DNA of 64,000 bases from Rhabditophanes sp. KR3021. Taxonomy: Eukaryota; Nematoda; Chromadorea; Rhabditida; Alloionematidae. Of the stretch, positions 35,313 to 47,660 are shown piece by piece; within the stretch, counting starts at the first letter, position 1, and every line of letters begins with the position of its first letter. The stretch covers positions 6,696,001 to 6,760,000 of the forward strand of contig CAUJLY010000002.1 in NCBI GenBank assembly GCA_963281155.1. The letters run 5' to 3'. Below the pieces are notes generated by a model. That model did not search any database. It had not been told where the DNA came from and saw only the letters and a program-made list of their open reading frames with translations. The translations under genes and the position numbers were made by a program.

Positions 35313-37015
35313 ATGGCAGATGCTAATAATTCCGGTCATTTTCCTACGGTTATCATGAATGTGGGTGCGCCTTTTGGCATTCCTTATCTACAACAACCAA
35401 TGGGTTTAAATCAAAACTCGCTACAAGCTGCCTTTCAAAACTGTTTTAATCAACAACAAAATATTCATCCTAATAATATGTTCTTCAATTCCATTAATAA
35501 TTTGTATGCATTTAATCCATATAATACAAATATGTTGAATGTTTCTCAGAATAGTGATTTGTTGTCAAGTTTCAATCTTTCCCGAACGTCATCATCTCCA
35601 ATTGGGTTGGACCGTTCCCGTTCAAGTTCATTCTCCCACACATCGACTTTATCTTCAGAACAAGAAAATGACCATGGTAAGTCAACAGTTGAATCAATTA
35701 GTCAAAAAAGAGCCGCTCAACTCATACAACACCTAACTCCTAAGACAGAACGAGCTTTGACAGTTGAAACTTTGAAAAGAGAACCAAATTTGATGTACCA
35801 ACCAAGCGCTTTCACACCTCACCTCAACAACGAACCCATCATCAAACAATTCTCCATTCCACAACAAAATTACGATCTAAGTAGTTTCACCCCAATCAAC
35901 CAACAACCACCTACTTCGATCCAATTAAATGCCTTAATGCAACAAATGAATAATGTTCAAAATCAAATGGCTCACCAGTTAAATCAATCTCCGGGTAACA
36001 ATGAAAGCAATATGAGACTTCCTTGTGCTGTTTGTGGAGATTTGTCCACTGGACGTCATTACAAAATTAATGCATGTGAAGGGTGTAAGGTAAGTTTGTA
36101 ATGATTTTTGTAAATGTGGATAATCTTAAACACCTGCCTTGGTTAATTAAGTCGTATTTGGTCAAATTATAGAGTACTTTAATTGTTAGATGACATAATA
36201 AGTCTTGGTAGTACTTGATCACTAAAAGATTGATTGACTCAAACTAATAGTAATAAATTGTTACTTTATAGGGATTTTTCCGACGCAGTGTGTCCAAAGA
36301 AAAGAAGTACAATTGTTTAAAAGATAAAAATTGTCCTATCTATAGTACCAATCGAAACAGATGCCAATTTTGTAGATTAAATAAATGTAAAGAAGTTGGG
36401 ATGTGTGATGAAATTATCATTAGTAAACAAAAAAGTAACAAAAGAAAAATGGAAAGTGAAGGCAAAAAGCAACAGTTGGAAGAGGCTAAGGATTGTGTTA
36501 CGTTGTATAATCAGATTATTTGTCAGGTTAATAAGAGTTTTCCTGTTGATCAGATTATTAGTGACAGGGATCAGACCAAAAGGCAGATCACGGAGATGTT
36601 GGGGGGCTTAAGTTGTTTTAGTGAAATTAGCGGGAAGGATGTTGAGACTTTGATTGAGTATGGGTTTGAAACGTTTTTGATTGTAAGGTCAGCTATTACA
36701 GACAAAGTTAGCGATTCTCTGACGGAAAAACTTGCCAAAGACATCCAAAGATTCAAATCAGGAATCAATCTAATTGACATCAAAAATGAAGAACTAGCCT
36801 TATTATCCATACTCGCCCTATGCCAAGGCCATGCACCTAATCTCGAAAACCCCAAGATCATCGACACCCTAAACTACGAGCTCCTTGGATCCCTAAACGT
36901 TCTAATGAAATCAAAAGAAGACATCGAAGCTGTCAAGATTATGGATCTTTACAACAAAGTTATTCATAAAATTACAGAATTATACAAAGACTCTTATATT
37001 TTTACTGATCTCTAA
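35313..37015 (+). CDS. Nuclear hormone receptor with long N-terminus and short ligand-binding region
   Basis: Exons 35313-36089 and 36272-37015 join in phase 0 to give 506 aa. Residues 1-230 are low complexity (Q, N, S rich). The DNA-binding domain starts CAVCGDLSTGRHYKINACEG. Its P-box is CEGCKG and it has GFFRRSVSKEKKYNC, then RNRCQFCRLNKCKEVGM, so both C4 zinc fingers are complete. The intron cuts the P-box helix after CEGCK, a frequent NR intron site. After a basic hinge (KSNKRKMESEGKK) only about 180 residues remain, with recognisable helices but no clear AF-2 helix at the end. Orthology is not clear; it does not match nhr-23, nhr-25 or HNF4-type domains closely. Confidence 0.85.
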
Positions 37016-38144
37016 AGAAATTTATTATTGGATAATAAAGTTTAAAATAAACACAATTTATCCTAAGCAATTTTATTGAATTTATAACTGAGAATAAAAT
37101 ATCAATAAATGGCTCATTGTCATTACCACTGCTATCATCATCTACACTGATACAAGACCTTTTCTCTCTGCTTTTATCAAGTCGTTTAACATAATTACGT
37201 CAATATATGTAGTGTCATAATTTGTTATTTTGTGTAATTTATTATTTCCAAATCTGGATGTAAATTAAGCTGAATTGAGTGAGATAATAACCGAAGGATA
37301 TAGATTAATCTATACCACAAAACTGTTTGGTAATAAAAAACAACACTATATTTGGATATTATTTTATTGAGTTACTTTATTTATTTAAACACCTTTTAAT
37401 CAACTAATAAAGACTATTCAACTAGGCAGTTCAAAGCCTTTAGTAAATCAAATAGCATTTGATTAAGGTATGTAGTATACAATAAATATGAACCGTCCCA
37501 GTTGGTTTTTTTCCTTTGCATATAATAATCAGATTCGAACTTTATTTGGCTGTTTGTGAAACCAAATACATCGCGGGCTCTAAGTCATAGAGATCATATC
37601 CCAAAATCATCATGTATTATGCAGATTGGAATTTTCCAACTGTAGACGAATAGGTATAGTTTAGAGAGGCATAAGAGCACGCGTGTGATACATACTGGCT
37701 GGGTTAGAAAGCTGGTGGGGAAAGGTTGTTTTACATACATATGTACATATTATTTAAATATTCTTTAGTTTAGGGTTTTACATAGATGTGTGTTATTTTA
37801 AATATCTTAGAGATAAATCTATTGGTAATGACATTGAATAATTTATTCTTATTTCAATAAATAATAACGGTGAATCATTATTTTTTGATTACATTTCTCG
37901 GAAAATTTAATAAGTACCATTGATGTAATGAAACCACACAAAATGATGTGCCATTCTAATTAATTTTCTCAGAAATTCGCCATTATACTTTAGATATTTG
38001 ATACAGACAAGTTTATTTTGGACAAAATAGGCAAGAATGGTTTCATTTGACGTCAACTAAACTATATTTCATATCACGAAGATACAATTCTTATTAATAT
38101 ACATAAAGTGCCGGACTAATAAGGCGTTTCGTAAATGTATCTTT
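37016..38144. other. Intergenic, nothing supported
   Basis: About 1.1 kb of AT-rich sequence. No exons, tRNAs or repeats found by eye. Confidence 0.4.
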
Positions 38145-38151
38145 TATAAAG
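38145..38151 (+). promoter_or_regulatory. TATA box of the secreted-peptide gene
   Basis: TATAAAG lies 41 bases before the ATG at 38186, which would leave a 5' leader of about 10 bases. The spacing fits a TATA-driven, highly expressed short secreted protein. Confidence 0.45.
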
Positions 38152-38185
38152 TCATTTTTGGTTATTCATTATCAAAAACCGAACC

Positions 38186-38437
38186 ATGTCGTATCTTTGT
38201 TTTGCAACAATTTTTTGTATTGTTTTGATGTCAACTTTATTGATCTACGCAAATGCTTCCACTTTTCAAGAAATAACTACTCAATCCAATCAAATTCTCC
38301 GTGCAAATCGAATTAATTCGGAGCAATTGGCTCAACAACTTTCAGAAGACTACAAGGATCTAGCTGCTTACAACAATCGAATGCCACAACCTTTTGCTAT
38401 TCTTGAACCTTTTAATAGATTTTATTTAACTGGATAA
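38186..38437 (+). CDS. Small secreted peptide precursor, 83 aa
   Basis: Signal peptide MSYLCFATIFCIVLMSTLLI, probably cleaved after YANA. The mature part is about 58 residues and polar (SEQLAQQLSEDYKDLAAYNN), ending RFYLTG. A C-terminal glycine is compatible with amidation, but no dibasic sites divide the chain, so a neuropeptide role is unproven. TATA box upstream. Family not recognised. Confidence 0.55.
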   Translation: MSYLCFATIFCIVLMSTLLIYANASTFQEITTQSNQILRANRINSEQLAQQLSEDYKDLAAYNNRMPQPFAILEPFNRFYLTG

Positions 38438-38589
38438 ATTAAGGGATTAATAAATTATTTTTAAATATAAATTTGTTCCATTTATCAGCTGGAAATGTGT
38501 GTAAGCATTTCTTAACGCGACAAAATTTTAAAAACTTTTTAATTTGGAAAAAAGTATCTTTACATAATCATATTTTAAGTTTATTTTGG

Positions 38590-39801
38590 ATGATGAATTG
38601 TGAGAAATGTGGCGAAAAAGCCAGAATTAAGGCTGCTAAGACATCTAAATTGTTCTGTGCTTCTTGTTTTACGGAATGGTTTGAAAAGGTTTGTAAGGAA
38701 CTTCATTTAAAATGATTATTTTGAAATTTTAGGATGTTCACGATACAATTATTAAGTGTTCCTTGTTTAAACGAGGGGAAAAGGTAGGAATTGGTGCTAG
38801 TGGTGGCAAAGATTCAATTGTACTGTCACACATGATGAAACGATTGAATGATCGTTATGACTATGGTGTTGAGTTTTACTTGATTTGTATAGATGAAGGA
38901 ATAAAGGTAAATTAAAACAATTCAAATGTATTTATCTCAATTTATTTCCAGGGATACAGAGATTTTTCAATTAATTCAGTAATTCAAAGTGAAAAAGATT
39001 TGGGCATTCCTTTAATAATTCTCTCATATAAAGAGTTATATGGATGGACAATGGACGACATAGTAGCCAGAATAGGCAAGAAAAACAATTGTACTTTTTG
39101 CGGAGTATTCCGAAGACAAGCCCTCGACAGAGGAGCTCAAAAGATTCAAGCAAATAAACTCCTAACAGGCCACAATGCAGATGATTTAGCTGAAACAGTT
39201 TATCTAAATGTTTTAAGAGGAGACACTGCTCGTCTCCAACGTTGTGGAGCCAACATCACGGGCAGTGAAGATAGTCTACCTCGCGCCAAACCATTGAAAT
39301 ACTCTTATGAAAAAGATATCGTCATGTACGCTTATTTCAACAAATTAAATTACTTCTCAACTGAATGTATCTACTCGCCAAATGCTTTCCGTGGAAACGT
39401 TAGAACTTTAATCAAAGATTTGGAAGCCATCAGACCACGAACAATCATGGATTTAATTAGATCTGCAGAGTCACTTACTCTTAAGGCAGATGTTTTTATT
39501 CCTGAAAAGTTACTATGTGAAAATTGCGGGTATATTTCGAGTCAAAAGATATGTAAGGCTTGTTTGCTGTTGACTGGTTTGGAGAAGGATGATCCTCATA
39601 TGGGTGTTTCGAAGGTAAGTTGCAAAAGATGTATTTTGATTAATTAAATAATTATAGAAAAAGAAATGGAAGGTCGAAATTGAAGAATTCACACCTAGAT
39701 TACCCCCAAATAATGGAACTAAAATGGAATTAAAATCTTCTTGTGGATCAAAAGATGAAGAAAAAGAGTGTGGATGTGCAAAGGCGGAACTTGATTTTTG
39801 A
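38590..39801 (+). CDS. tut-1: Cytoplasmic tRNA 2-thiolation protein 1 (CTU1/NCS6)
   Basis: Exons 38590-38688, 38733-38906, 38952-39614 and 39658-39801 give 359 aa. It starts with a zinc finger ([14 protein letters not shown]). The PP-loop ATPase signature [13 protein letters not shown] follows. [16 protein letters not shown] and [15 protein letters not shown] hold the catalytic and metal-binding residues. A C-terminal zinc motif ([16 protein letters not shown]) is present. With CTU2 it thiolates U34 of tRNA-Lys, -Glu and -Gln using sulfur relayed by URM1. C. elegans calls the orthologue tut-1. CDC16 starts 245 bases downstream on the same strand, so an operon is possible. Confidence 0.93.
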
Positions 39802-40046
39802 ATACCTTTTAATAAACTCGTCTAAATTGTGTTGTTGTCTGAAAAGTTGTTAAATAAAATGCGTTGTTTCATCTCGATTCTTTAATCTGTTTATCCCACA
39901 ACGACTACCATCAGTAAACAAAAAAGCTAGACACACAATCCAAAGACCTATTTTATCGCGAGATCATTTCGGTTTTACTCACATCAATCTACCTATACTA
40001 TCTTTCTCTATACTCTTGTCAAAAAGCCAGAACAAAAACAAAAGCA

Positions 40047-42195
40047 ATGGTCAGTGGCACAAGAACACCAGTCAAGCGTACTTCCAACACTATTTCTTCT
40101 CCATCTTCATCACGAGAACCTAAACCAAAGTAAGTTTTAACATCTTCTCGAAACAATATAATAAAATAGAAAACATAGGCTCCTTTCAACATTTTCTTTA
40201 AAAAAGGAAATTGACACGGTCGAGACAATGCCACTTAATAACTACGCTCATTTTGACGACAAAATCAATGTATGTCTTAAGAATGACCAGATGGATAACG
40301 CTATTTTTTGGGCTGACAAGAAGTTGTCTTATGTCAAGAATGAGAATGATAACTTCTTCGGCACTATTACGACAAAAGTACCCTTTGTTGCTATTGTCGA
40401 TTATTTAAGAGTATTGACGGCTGCCCAAGCTTGGGTCAAAGTTACCGACTTTGTTCAAGCTGAGGACTGTGTTTTTTCACATGTTTGTTTAACTTATTAT
40501 TATGTCAATTCATTATGGCAACAAAAAATGCACGCAGAGATTGTTCAGTTACCGATGAGTTTGATTAATATGTGGGAAGAAGTTCCTGTTATTCAGCCAC
40601 AAGATCATGAACTCAAATATTCTTCAAAACATTATTATCCAACTGAAAAGGAAAAAATTACTCTCAATTTGATGGAAAAGGAAGGCAATGTTGAAGCTGC
40701 TTTGCTGTTGATATTAGGAAAAACTTATATCAGAGTAGTTAACAGAGAAGCTGCGTCGGCTGCTTTGAAGAGTTGCATTAGGATGGATCCGACTTGTTTC
40801 GAGGCGTGGAGTCTTATATTAAAGTATCATCTTTTGAAGAAAGAGGCTATTATTACCTTTTTGTCTCAATTAAGTGAGATTGAAAGAGAAAATGAATTAT
40901 TTGATATAGTCAAACTTTATGTTGAAACGTACATCGATAAGAAAGAAGAAGATTTGCCGAAAGAAAATATCGCAACTGCTGTAAATACGACGCCTGAAGC
41001 TGCCGCTTCTTCAAGCAGACCAGCCAGAAAGAGTTTGTCTAATTCCAAAAAAAAGTTCGACGAACCACAGCCGCCATCTCGTTTTCATATGAGAACTCGT
41101 TCAAATAATAATCAACAACAAGATCAATCTTTGGAGGAAGAGACAATAATTGAGAGTGTCAAAGACCTGTCAATTCGTAACGAAAGACTGAAAGACAAAC
41201 TTGCAGACGATGTTGACATGATTTCCCTGGAAGCTCTCAAAAACTTCAACTCCGGAGACAACTACAAAGCCCTTCAAATCACTGATGATCTTTTCAAAAA
41301 GTACGGCTCAAGTCCAAATTTCTTTTACCTCCACTTAGCAGTCCTTACTGAACTCAAAAAGACTTGTCGTCTCTTCGAAATCGCCCATAACTTAGTAGAA
41401 CGGTGCCCAGAAAACGAAATCTCCTGGTACGCGATCGGATGCTACTACATGGCGATCGAAAACTGGTACGCAGCCAAAACCTTCTTCCACAAAACAATCC
41501 AAATAAATAGCAATTTCGGTGAAGGCTGGATGGCAATGGGCCATGCAAATGCCCTTGGTGGTGAACATGAACAATCTATGAATTGTTACTTCAGAGCTCA
41601 TCGCCTATTAGAGGGGTCGTGGGAGCCTCTGATGTACATTGGTATTGAACATATGAAAACAAATAATTTGACGTTATCTGCTAACTTCTTGGCGGATTCA
41701 TTGTCCTTGGCAGAGGATAATATAATGGTTTTGTTAGAGATGGGGGCAATGTATTATGGACAGAATCGGTCATCTTTGGCGGAAAAGTATTTTAATAAAG
41801 CGTTGAATTCTGTCCTTGGATTGGAGCCGGATGCTGAGTTGAATGACCAAATGTTGGAAGTCAAACTTCATCAAACCATTTCAACTAGATGGGAAAGTTT
41901 GATGAATAATTTAGGAATGCTTTATAGGGTCCTCAAGAGATATGAAAGAGCTATTATGTTCCACAAGAAAGCTATGTCTATGGAATACCGGGATCCCTCC
42001 AATTTGATTTCGATGGGAATGTGTTATGCTTACATGGGCATGTACGGAGAAGCACTTGCAATTTTCAACGAAGCTGCGAGTGTAACAAAAGTCTCGAATA
42101 TACCGTGCATGGCCACTCAAATGATCGACGTTGTTGTTCACCTTTACTCTGGGAAAGCTATAAAAAACAAAGAATTACACCATACTCGTCTTTAA
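40047..42195 (+). CDS. Anaphase-promoting complex subunit 6 (CDC16)
   Basis: Exon 1 40047-40129 (MVSGTRTPVKRTSN) joins in phase 2 to 40179-42195, giving 699 aa; a shorter form could start at 40228 (MPLNNYAHF). The protein is TPR repeats: the C-terminal array from about residue 400 has SWYAIGCYYMAIENWYAAKT, GWMAMGHANALGGEHEQSMN, PLMYIGIEHMKTNNLTLSAN and NNLGMLYRVLKRYERAIMFH. This order and spacing are typical of CDC16/APC6, a scaffold TPR subunit of the APC/C ubiquitin ligase. A low-complexity, serine/arginine insert lies around residues 310-350. The C. elegans orthologue is emb-27. Confidence 0.9.
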
Positions 42196-42358
42196 ATAAT
42201 CATTAATTAATTAACACGATACAATAAATGTACCTTCTTTTATTTCTTCCATTCTTCTCTTTTATACCAAACATTTAAAAACAAAAGTTATCTGCGGCGC
42301 GGCCTATTACATTTAAAGATTTTAGAGCATTTACTTTCCTATTTGGAGCCTATTTAAA

Positions 42359-44458
42359 ATGTTTCTTCTCTCACGGGGCCTGACAAATAAATCAGGAATT
42401 TCGATATTAAATGTTTCTAGAATATGTGGTGTTTCAAGTCTCCATACAACTGCGCAAGATTCCAAGAGTAATGGACAAAGGATAAATGTAAGTTATATTC
42501 AAAATTTGTTGTAATGTGTTAATTCCAGCCCAAATTATTAATCAAAAAAATAAGACAGCAAATCCAGCATACGACAAAAAGAGGAACAAGTATCGATGAC
42601 CTGGTCAGTCCCATCCAACTAAAGGCGAACAACAAGCCAGCTTCGGAAATTCACATAGATGGGGTTGTTAAGGTAGCACCAAATGATGTCTCCTTGATAC
42701 TTGACTCCTTCATCAGAAATCAAACTATTCGAGAAATATCCAAAGAACATGGAATGACCGACAAATTATTCATGGGTTCATTCAAGTCCTTTCGTCACTT
42801 GTGCATCTTTTCTCCAGATTTAGATTTAAAACTAAAAGTGATACTAAGTGACATCCATACAAAGAAAGCATCCGTTGAATTGTTATTCAATGAATTCTTG
42901 GTCCATGCAAAAAGGACATATCCTCACCTAGAGTCAATGGATGATTTGAAGATGATATCCGACTTGACGCAACCTCATAATTGGTATCCGCAAGCTAGGA
43001 ATATTTTGAGGAAGATAGTGTTTCATGCGGGACCGACTAATTCAGGGAAGACGTGGAGTGCGTTGGAAAGGTTTAAGAGTGCTAAGTCGGGTGTTTATTG
43101 TGGGCCGTTGAGATTGTTGGCTTGTGAAGTTTTTCAGAAATGTAATGATGCGGGTGAGTTGATTTTTTATTTGAATTTGTCTAATATTTTTAGGAATTCC
43201 TTGTGATTTAATGACGGGAGAAGATAGACGTTTTGTTCAGGGGCAAGATGATCCAGCTGATCACACAGCTTCAACAGTCGAAATGCTCTCCGTAACTAGA
43301 CCAGTCGAGGTAGCCGTCATCGACGAAATTCAAATGGTTCGGGATGATCAACGGGGATTCGCCTTCACCAGAGCCCTATTAGGAGTCCCCGCCGAAGAAA
43401 TTCACGTCTGCGGTGAAGTAGCAGCCATTGACATAGTCAAAAAACTCCTCGACCCAATCGGCGAACACGTCGAAATCCGAACCTACGAAAGGAAAACATC
43501 TCTCTCAATATGCGACTACGGAGTCGGCAACTACCAGAACATCCAAAAAGGTGACGCAATTGTCTGCTTCTCCAAAAGAAGAGTCTTTTCAATTGTAAAT
43601 GAACTCAAGAAGTTGAATATCCCAACAGCTGTTATTTACGGAAGTTTGCCACCTGCTGTCAAATTAGCCCAATCTGCTAAATTCAACGATCCCGAAGATC
43701 CTGTCAAAGTTTTGGTTGCGACGGATGCCATTGGAATGGGTCTTAACCTGAACATTCAGAGAGTTATCTTTGATTCGTTGGTGAAACCACCAAACAACGA
43801 GTTGATCCAAAATCACGCTGCCTTGCAAATAGCTGGCAGAGCTGGCCGATTCGGAACGACCTTTGCAAATGGACAAGTCTTACCCATGAAAGATAGAGAC
43901 GTTAGTATCTTAAAGACTATTTTATCCAAACCTGTCGAAGCTATCACTTCAGCTGGCATTGCACCAACCTTTGAGCAACTAGAAACATTCAGTTACCACT
44001 TGCCAAATGCTACTTTAGTCAATTTGTTAGATATATTTGTTTCTATTTGTTCAGTCAATGAACACTACTTTATGTGTGATATTGAAGAAACTAGAAATCT
44101 GGCATTGCTGTTAGAATCAATTCAGTTGCCTTTAAATGTGCGTTATGGTTTCTGTTTAGCTCCAATTCAATCAAGAAATAAAATGGTATCCACAGCTTTA
44201 GTTAAAATGGCGAGAAGGTTTTCAACAAGACAAACTATCTCCTATGATTGGATGTGCGATTTAATTAAATATCCTTTCAATGATATTCATACTTTAGAAG
44301 AATTAAATGCATTCACAGATGTCTTTCAAATAATAGAATTGTATCTGTGGTTGTCTTACAGATTTTCTGACATGTTCCCCGATTACACTGAAGTGCGTCA
44401 ACTCGAACTCGAAGCTAATGACTTGATGCAAGAAGCATTGAAAAAGATTACCACATAA
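42359..44458 (+). CDS. ATP-dependent RNA helicase SUV3 (SUPV3L1), mitochondrial
   Basis: Exons 42359-42487, 42529-43153 and 43194-44458 join in phases 0 and 1 to give 672 aa. The N-terminus is a basic mitochondrial targeting sequence (MFLLSRGLTNKSGISILNVS). Helicase motifs: Walker A HAGPTNSGKTWSALE, Walker B VIDEIQM, motif V/VI VLVATDAIGMGLNLNI and QIAGRAGRFG. Length is somewhat below the human protein (786), with a shorter tail. It unwinds RNA in the mitochondrial degradosome. Lies 163 bases after CDC16 on the same strand; the gap has a T-rich tract and an acceptor (GATTTTAG at 42318-42325) before the ATG, compatible with trans-splicing of a downstream operon gene. Confidence 0.94.
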
Positions 44459-44955
44459 ATATTGTCTATTTATTACTTTGTTATTGCGTAGGAAGATGTT
44501 CCTTATTTGTTTGTGATAATACCTTTAATAAAATCTTTTAATCTCAAAAAACATTTCCAAAAAAACATGCTTTTTGAATCTTAAAGCCACATCCATAATT
44601 AATGCAACCAATTCACTAACCAAATTAAAAAACCCAACGTACTTTTAAAAATGATATATTATTTAATAACATTTTGCCAAACTAGACACTTTTTCACATA
44701 TAAAAATCCTAAATATATATACTTTAACATTTGCATTTATTTAGTGCAACACAACCGGAACATATTGCTTTTTTTATTGTAAAAATAAAAATTTGTTTTT
44801 ACCTTTGATGACTTTTTCACTGTACTAAGGTTTATTACATTTTGTGAAGGATTTTTGACTTTAAATAGAATTTAATTACTATTTGTTTGTCTAGGGTAAA
44901 CCCTACCTTTTGAATAAACTATATTTCATCCCATATTTTCATAAAGTTATCTAAA
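44459..44955. other. Intergenic, nothing supported
   Basis: AT-rich spacer between SUV3 and the Sra-like receptor. Confidence 0.4.
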
Positions 44956-45936
44956 ATGAACCAACCTTTCTTTATAATCTTTCTAAATTGGTCAAGAATA
45001 GTATGTGGTATTATATTTCTTATCTTGATAATTCCAGTAATCTACATAGTATCAACCAAAAAGAAATGGCATTCAAATTTCAAATATTGTCTCAATTACT
45101 TCCTTGGCACTTTAGCTTTGCGAACATTCGTATGTGTTGGTGACGTTATTTTAAATTTATTTAAGAATTATGACGAAGCCCCTTTTGATTGGTTGTTGCT
45201 TTATACACCAAGCCTGCGGATGTTTTTGCAAAATTCTGCTAGGATAGCTATGTTGATTTTGATTGTGGAAAGGATTTGTGCGACTGTTAACAGAGTCAAG
45301 TATGAGTATGAGAGTGGGTATTTTTTTATTCTTTGCGGAACTTTATTTTCTTTTTTGTTTTCAATTATTGTATGGGCGGCATGGTACTATAGATTCATTT
45401 CGAATTTTTGTTATTCTTTAATTCCGGTCCTTATTGAAAGTCCCGATCTTATACTTTATTACGCTATATTGGTGCAAAACAAGAACCTACGCCAACACCA
45501 TGACAAAGAAACTAATTTATCAGAGAAGTATCTAATCAGGCAAAACATAGAATCTCTTCGCAAGTCAATGCCTTTAATGGCCACTTACATCCTCTCCCAA
45601 CTAGTAACCTCAGTCCCAATGGTCTGCGTCACTTTACGTTGGACCGAACACCAAGACTTTCGTATCTACCTCCTTTTCGTCTACATAACTCGAGACATTT
45701 TTAACAGTGCAGGTTTAATATTTTTTCTAACTGATAAATTTCACCTTTTCAAACAACAACACTTATTTACTCTTTCTGGTATCAAAAAATCAAACTCAGT
45801 CAAACCAACATCAGATTTACCTTCTCCAAAAACTACTCATCTAGATCCCATCGTGGTGGCAGAAGAACAACTCCGCCAAAATGCAAATCAAATCTATCAA
45901 TCCACAACTTATGCCCAATGGCACAAAAAAACGTGA
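44956..45936 (+). CDS. Serpentine chemoreceptor, Sra-superfamily-like (7TM)
   Basis: A single exon of 326 aa with seven hydrophobic segments. After TM3 comes VERICATVNRVKYE, the ER-x-x-AT..YE motif of the Sra superfamily (Sra, Srab, Srb, Sre). After TM5 comes LSEKYLIRQNIESLRKSMPL, matching the conserved LSEkYQ..EN...L block of the same group. The C-terminal tail is long and polar. Role: presumed chemosensory GPCR. Exact subfamily not decided. Confidence 0.72.
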   Translation: MNQPFFIIFLNWSRIVCGIIFLILIIPVIYIVSTKKKWHSNFKYCLNYFLGTLALRTFVCVGDVILNLFKNYDEAPFDWLLLYTPSLRMFLQNSARIAMLILIVERICATVNRVKYEYESGYFFILCGTLFSFLFSIIVWAAWYYRFISNFCYSLIPVLIESPDLILYYAILVQNKNLRQHHDKETNLSEKYLIRQNIESLRKSMPLMATYILSQLVTSVPMVCVTLRWTEHQDFRIYLLFVYITRDIFNSAGLIFFLTDKFHLFKQQHLFTLSGIKKSNSVKPTSDLPSPKTTHLDPIVVAEEQLRQNANQIYQSTTYAQWHKKT

Positions 45937-46278
45937 CTTTTTGGATTCACAATTAGTGTGTTTCTTCAAAGTATATTCAATGCCGTCATTTAGCCAGAAT
46001 GTACCACCAAAGTACTAATAATAAAAAAGGATATAAACACATAAATGGCAGTAAATTGCTATTGGTATTCAAAAAAGTGTGTTTAAAGTTTTATGCGTTT
46101 GGTCTTTAAATTATTTTTAATTTAATAAATTATTGTTATTTGATGCTTTAAGTGTTTGTTAGATGGTTTATTAACTTTCTTATTAAATTAATCGTTTATT
46201 CATGGAAACTAAAGTGTTTTTAATCAAAAAATCACGTGATGATTCTTAATTTCGTATTCTAATGAGGCAATTCGAAAG
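45937..46278. other. Intergenic, promoter of the following small gene
   Basis: AT-rich spacer; its end carries the TATA box noted next. Confidence 0.35.
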
Positions 46279-46471
46279 TATAAAAGGAACTAAAATTAAA
46301 TTTTCAAACAACAATTTAATTATCAAATTCTTCATTGCTATCATCGCTGTCTTTGTTGTCGTTACCCAAGCTGCAGATTTGGATTCAATCAACAGAGTAA
46401 CTCTCAGTTCACCCTTTTTAGGAAGCCATGCAAACAATCCAACCAAGGATGACGCTGCTAATTGTGGCTAA
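46262..46471 (+). CDS. Small secreted protein, start codon in doubt
   Basis: The frame from ATG 46262 gives 69 aa, but this ATG lies before the TATA box. From codon 46322 (ATC, isoleucine) the sequence reads KFFIAIIAVFVVVTQA, a textbook signal peptide with cleavage before ADLDS. The mature part is about 33 residues ending DDAANCG. The natural start may have been an ATG at 46322 now ATC, leaving either a non-ATG start or a recently dead gene. Family not recognised. Confidence 0.4.
   Translation: MRQFESIKGTKIKFSNNNLIIKFFIAIIAVFVVVTQAADLDSINRVTLSSPFLGSHANNPTKDDAANCG
46279..46287 (+). promoter_or_regulatory. TATA box of small secreted-protein gene
   Basis: TATAAAAGG is a near-ideal TATA box. 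Transcription would be expected to start about 30 bases on, near 46310, which is downstream of the ATG at 46262. Confidence 0.45.
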
Positions 46472-46604
46472 TTGACTTTGCAAACATACTACACATTATG
46501 TAAAATATATAAATGTTTATTTCAAATAAATTACATTTCATTAAAATTAAAGTTTATTATGCTTTATTAAAAATTAACATAAGTAAAATAGTAAACAGAA
46601 CGAA

Positions 46605-47660
46605 TTAAAGCTTATCTTCAAGAAATTTAACAATCAAGGCATGCTCAGTCAACGGAAGTTCTTTTAAGGTGAGAACTTTGGTGGTTTTGTCGGTGTAATC
46701 AATGACGTAACGGCAATTTTTGTGGCATTCATCGGGAGGTAGGAAAGTGACGACTTTTTGGATACGAGTGCCTTTTGATGCTCTATCAGTGGTGGTTCCT
46801 GCAACAGAACGGTTCCTGGTGGAAGTTGATCTAATCGAAGGGATTCCAGACAGCTTGCGTTTCTTGGGTGGACTATGGGGAGGGACATCAATGCTAAAGA
46901 AACTATCAATTTAACTCATAAAACACCTGAAACTTACAGAGAACTTTCGGAATCTTCTACTTCAAAAGCGACAGAACCATCATTTCGACCACTACACCCA
47001 ACTCCCGATTCTTTCAAACAACTTTCCTCTTCTCCATCCAACAGAAGTTCAGCTTTAGGAACAGCCAAAGCAATGCTGACATTTGAAGGATGTCTTGATT
47101 TCTTGTACCTCCGTGGAGTAGAGGCATTGGTCGACAATATAGAAACAGATTCTCTTCCTTTATCTACTCCAGTGGACATGCGAGTTGTCGTTTTCCTTTT
47201 ATTTGCAACTTCAGGTCGAAGTGACCCATCGCTGTGGTGATCAGTTTCAGTTATTTCGGTAACATTATCTTTGGAGGAGGGATGCTTGATAGTAGAAGAA
47301 GATCCGGTGTCGGTCATGGTGCGACTATTCTTTTCCTTACCATCTTTGCCCAATTTTTTACCAACAGCCGAGGAAGAAGGTGTGGGTGGCTTGACAGAGG
47401 CAGTCTGGGCTACTTTTTTACCTTGACCTTCTCTTAAATACGTCTTCCAGGCGGTTGTTTGCTGGAAATGTTTATTCAGTTATTGTGGATATGCTTCATC
47501 GTTAACTTACATCAATGTTATCCTTAACTACCTCCCAAGTATTTTGAGATTTAGCGAAACCCTTCCATTTGACATAAGCCAATGAAACGCCATTGTTGTC
47601 AAGAGCTTCCTTAACCACTTCTTCCACTATGTAGAACTCCTTTTTTCTACCAGGTGACAT
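46605..47660 (-). CDS. HP1-like chromodomain protein
   Basis: Exons 47660-47511, 47461-46938 and 46893-46605 join in phases 0 and 2 to give 320 aa. Residues 8-50 form a chromodomain: FYIVEEVVKEALDNNGVSLA, YVKWKGF and QNTWE, supplying the aromatic cage (Y, W, W) that binds methyl-lysine of histone H3. A long serine/threonine/lysine-rich linker follows. The C-terminus (YVIDYTDKTTKVLTLKELPL then ALIVKFLEDKL) resembles the tail of a chromo shadow domain, which dimerises HP1. The basic patch SPPKKRKLSG looks like a nuclear signal. The linker is longer than in C. elegans HPL proteins. Confidence 0.8.

Noticed and set aside
40019..40234. Minus-strand 71-aa hydrophobic ORF opposite the CDC16 first exon
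   Set aside because: The plus strand gives a properly spliced CDC16 N-terminus here; the minus frame resembles no family.
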